From CAZCYE01 sp964502775 (GTDB lineage Bacteria; Actinomycetota; Acidimicrobiia; IMCC26256; PALSA-555): 24,852 nucleotides of DNA. The position numbers and the translations under genes were made by a program. Location of the stretch: assembly GCA_964502775.1 (NCBI GenBank), contig CAZCYE010000016.1, forward strand, positions 1 through 24,852, given 5' to 3'. The notes under the pieces are model-generated. The model searched no databases. It had not been told where the DNA came from and worked only from the letters and a program-made list of their open reading frames with translations. Of this stretch, positions 23,506 through 24,852 are shown piece after piece (position 1 is the stretch's first letter; each line of letters starts with the position of its first letter).

Positions 23506-24528
23506 TTATGAGGATGCGTCGGCGTGGCTCGCGGTCCAGTCGAGCAGGCGCTGCACGTCCCAGGCGTTCACCACGCGGTCGGGGTCCACGCCGGCCACGG
23601 CGGCTCGGTGGCAGCCGTAGGGCTGGTACTTGAGCTGCCAGGTCGCGTGCGCGTCGGAGTCGATCGCCACCTTGCACCCCGAGCGCACCACCGTCTCGAG
23701 CAGACGCATCGGCGGGTCGAGACGCTCGGGCCGGGAGTTGATCTCCACCGCGGTGTCGGTCTCGGCGCAGGCGCCGAATACGGCGTCGGCGTCGAAGGAG
23801 GACTCGGGCCGGCCCTTGCCCACGATGAGCCGTCCGGTGCAGTGGCCCAACACGTCCACGTGCAGGTTGGTCACCGCGCGCACCATGCGCTTGGTCATGG
23901 CCGCGGCGTCCATCGCGAGCTTCGAGTGCACGCTGGCCACCACCACGTCGAGGCCGGCGAGCACGTCGTCGGGATGGTCGAGCGAACCGTCCGCGAGGAT
24001 GTCCACCTCCACGCCCGTGAGGACGCGCAGCGGCGCCAGCTCCTCGTTCAGCCGGGCCACCACGTCGAGCTGCTTAGCGAGTCGCTCGGCGGTGAGCCCG
24101 TGCGCCACCCCGAGCGACGGCGAGTGATCGGTGAGGGCCAGGTACTGATGACCGATCTCGGCCGCGGTGATGGCCATCGCCTCGATGGTGGCCCCGCCGT
24201 CGGACCAGTCGGAGTGAAGGTGCAGGTCGCCACGCAGCCGCGCGCGCAACGCGTCGGCCTCGCCGGTGTCGGGCTCGCGGTCGGTGCCGACCCGGGCCAG
24301 GTACTCGGGCACCTGCCCGCCCAGCGCCTGGGTGATCACGGTGGCCGTGCTCGTGCCGATGCCGGGCAGCGAGGTGAGGTTCCGAGCGGCGGCCAGAGCC
24401 TCGAGCTGGTCGCGGGGAAGGTCGCGGATGGCGTCGGCCGCCCGCCGGAACGCCTGCGCCTTGGGGCGGGCGGATCGGTCGCGCTGCAGCAGCTCGGCGA
24501 TGCGCTCGAGGGCCTCGACCGGGTCCAT
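23506..24528 (-). CDS. PHP-domain phosphoesterase with N-terminal helix-hairpin-helix region
   Basis: From the ATG at 24528 the protein has 340 residues. Residues 1-80 resemble the N-terminal 8-kDa/HhH part of PolX: KAQAFRRAADAIRDLP (23-38), then the hairpin LTSLPGIGTSTA (51-62). Residues about 98-335 are a PHP domain with metal ligands in DLHLHSDWSDG (101-111), LTDHS (132-136), Glu174 in GVEVD, His201 in ASVHS, His229 in GHC and IDSDAH (289-294). The nucleotidyltransferase domain that lies between these parts in PolX is absent. Possible roles are a DNA-end phosphoesterase or 3'-5' exonuclease, or a histidinol-phosphatase-like enzyme. The frame continues upstream to 24807, but that part lies opposite the SRPBCC gene and lacks family similarity. 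TACCGT lies seven bases before the ATG. Confidence 0.85.
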   Translation of the reverse strand: MDPVEALERIAELLQRDRSARPKAQAFRRAADAIRDLPRDQLEALAAARNLTSLPGIGTSTATVITQALGGQVPEYLARVGTDREPDTGEADALRARLRGDLHLHSDWSDGGATIEAMAITAAEIGHQYLALTDHSPSLGVAHGLTAERLAKQLDVVARLNEELAPLRVLTGVEVDILADGSLDHPDDVLAGLDVVVASVHSKLAMDAAAMTKRMVRAVTNLHVDVLGHCTGRLIVGKGRPESSFDADAVFGACAETDTAVEINSRPERLDPPMRLLETVVRSGCKVAIDSDAHATWQLKYQPYGCHRAAVAGVDPDRVVNAWDVQRLLDWTASHADASS

Positions 24529-24535
24529 CACTGCG

Positions 24536-24545
24536 ACGGTACCGT
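24536..24545. promoter_or_regulatory. Palindromic bidirectional -10 element between the PHP and SRPBCC genes
   Basis: ACGGTACCGT is a perfect 10-bp palindrome. It places TACCGT on the minus strand seven bases before the PHP ATG and TACCGT on the plus strand eight bases before the SRPBCC ATG. The start codons are only 25 bases apart, so both transcripts should be leaderless, and RNA polymerase could not occupy both directions at once. Confidence 0.5.
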
Positions 24546-24553
24546 GTCGGCCG

Positions 24554-24852
24554 ATGGCCGAGCGTGCCGAGCAGGTGTCCACCGAGAAGGTGGTGGCGGC
24601 GCCACCCGAACGCGTCTTCGACCTGCTCGCCGACGCGGCGCGGCACCACCTCCTTGACGGGTCGGGCAACGTGCTCGGGCTCGTGGAGGCGCCGCCGCGG
24701 CTGTTCCTGGGCGCCACGTTCACGATGAAGGGGAAGTACCTGGTGCCGTACACGGTCACCAACCAGGTGGTGGAGTTCGAGGAGGGCCGGCGCATCGGGT
24801 GGCGCAATGGGCTTCACCACGTGTGGCGCTACGAGCTCGAGCCCTTCGACGG
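24554..24852 (+). CDS. SRPBCC (START/polyketide-cyclase-like) family protein, N-terminal part
   Basis: Reading from the ATG at 24554 gives 99 codons that stay open to the window end. The sequence begins MAERAEQVSTEKVVAAPPER, then VFDLLADAARHHLLDGSG, LFLGATFTMKG, and ends with RRIGWRNGLHHVWRYELEP. The pattern of a first strand followed by AAPPERVFDLLAD, and later an EF-EGRRIGWR strand pair, is typical of SRPBCC domains that bind hydrophobic ligands. Such proteins are usually 140-160 residues, so roughly 50 residues are missing. No ligand or reaction can be named. It is divergent from the PHP gene and shares its promoter palindrome. Confidence 0.75.
   Translation, partial: MAERAEQVSTEKVVAAPPERVFDLLADAARHHLLDGSGNVLGLVEAPPRLFLGATFTMKGKYLVPYTVTNQVVEFEEGRRIGWRNGLHHVWRYELEPFD

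Noticed and set aside
24529..24807. Upstream extension of the PHP frame
   Set aside because: It lies opposite the SRPBCC coding sequence and has no HhH or PHP similarity; the family start is at 24528.

Overview
The window reads as a GC-rich actinobacterial chromosome segment of core genes. I see no IS element, phage, plasmid or CRISPR signal. The phylum is indicated by three things: the fhaA-fhaB-pstP-rodA-pbpA-pknB envelope operon, polyphosphate glucokinase, and genes for decaprenylphosphoryl-arabinose (DPA) synthesis. Several traits argue against a close Mycobacterium relative: one kinase gene where Mycobacterium has pknA and pknB, a very short FhaA, a short-form Gnd, and mutY after pknB. 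A deep-branching actinomycete such as an Acidimicrobiia member fits, but that placement is inference. Coding density is high, and no stretch above 300 bases lacks a gene.

Layout. (1) 1-7341, minus strand: fhaA, fhaB, pstP, rodA, pbpA, pknB and the 5' part of mutY. Most joints are 4-base stop/start overlaps. The products couple PASTA-kinase sensing, the antagonistic phosphatase and FHA readers to a RodA/PBP elongation pair. (2) 7513-7596: tRNA-Leu(CAG), divergent from fhaA, with hairpins behind it. (3) 7676-11519, minus strand: gnd, zwf, a RidA-MsrB continuous reading frame and a DoxX protein (oxidative pentose phosphate pathway plus repair and detoxification). Polyphosphate glucokinase is divergent at 11629, so glucose entry and the NAD(P)H-forming steps sit back to back. 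(4) 12500-15285: a DUF2203 gene, divergent pheA-serS, then tRNA-Ser(UGA).

(5) 15442-19135, plus strand: UbiA-type decaprenyl-phosphate phosphoribosyltransferase, DprE1, DprE2 and a HAD phosphatase, together a plausible complete route from PRPP to DPA. Converging on it are an AftB-like arabinofuranosyltransferase and an 827-residue membrane protein with a spermidine-synthase-like core (19184-23405, minus). (6) 23506-24852: an HhH-PHP protein resembling PolX without its polymerase domain, and a divergent, truncated SRPBCC gene.

The most unusual regulatory signal is a recurring TANNNT hexamer placed 6-8 bases before the start codon of genes that head transcription units (fhaA, DUF2203, pheA, ubiA, PHP, SRPBCC, possibly ppgK). 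This predicts leaderless mRNAs. At 24536-24545 a perfect 10-bp palindrome supplies that hexamer to both divergent genes. Other points of interest are the DPA pathway with a HAD enzyme where mycobacteria use a PAP2 phosphatase, an Ala at the DprE1 position that is the benzothiazinone-reactive Cys in M. tuberculosis, and the repeat-like linker joining RidA to MsrB.
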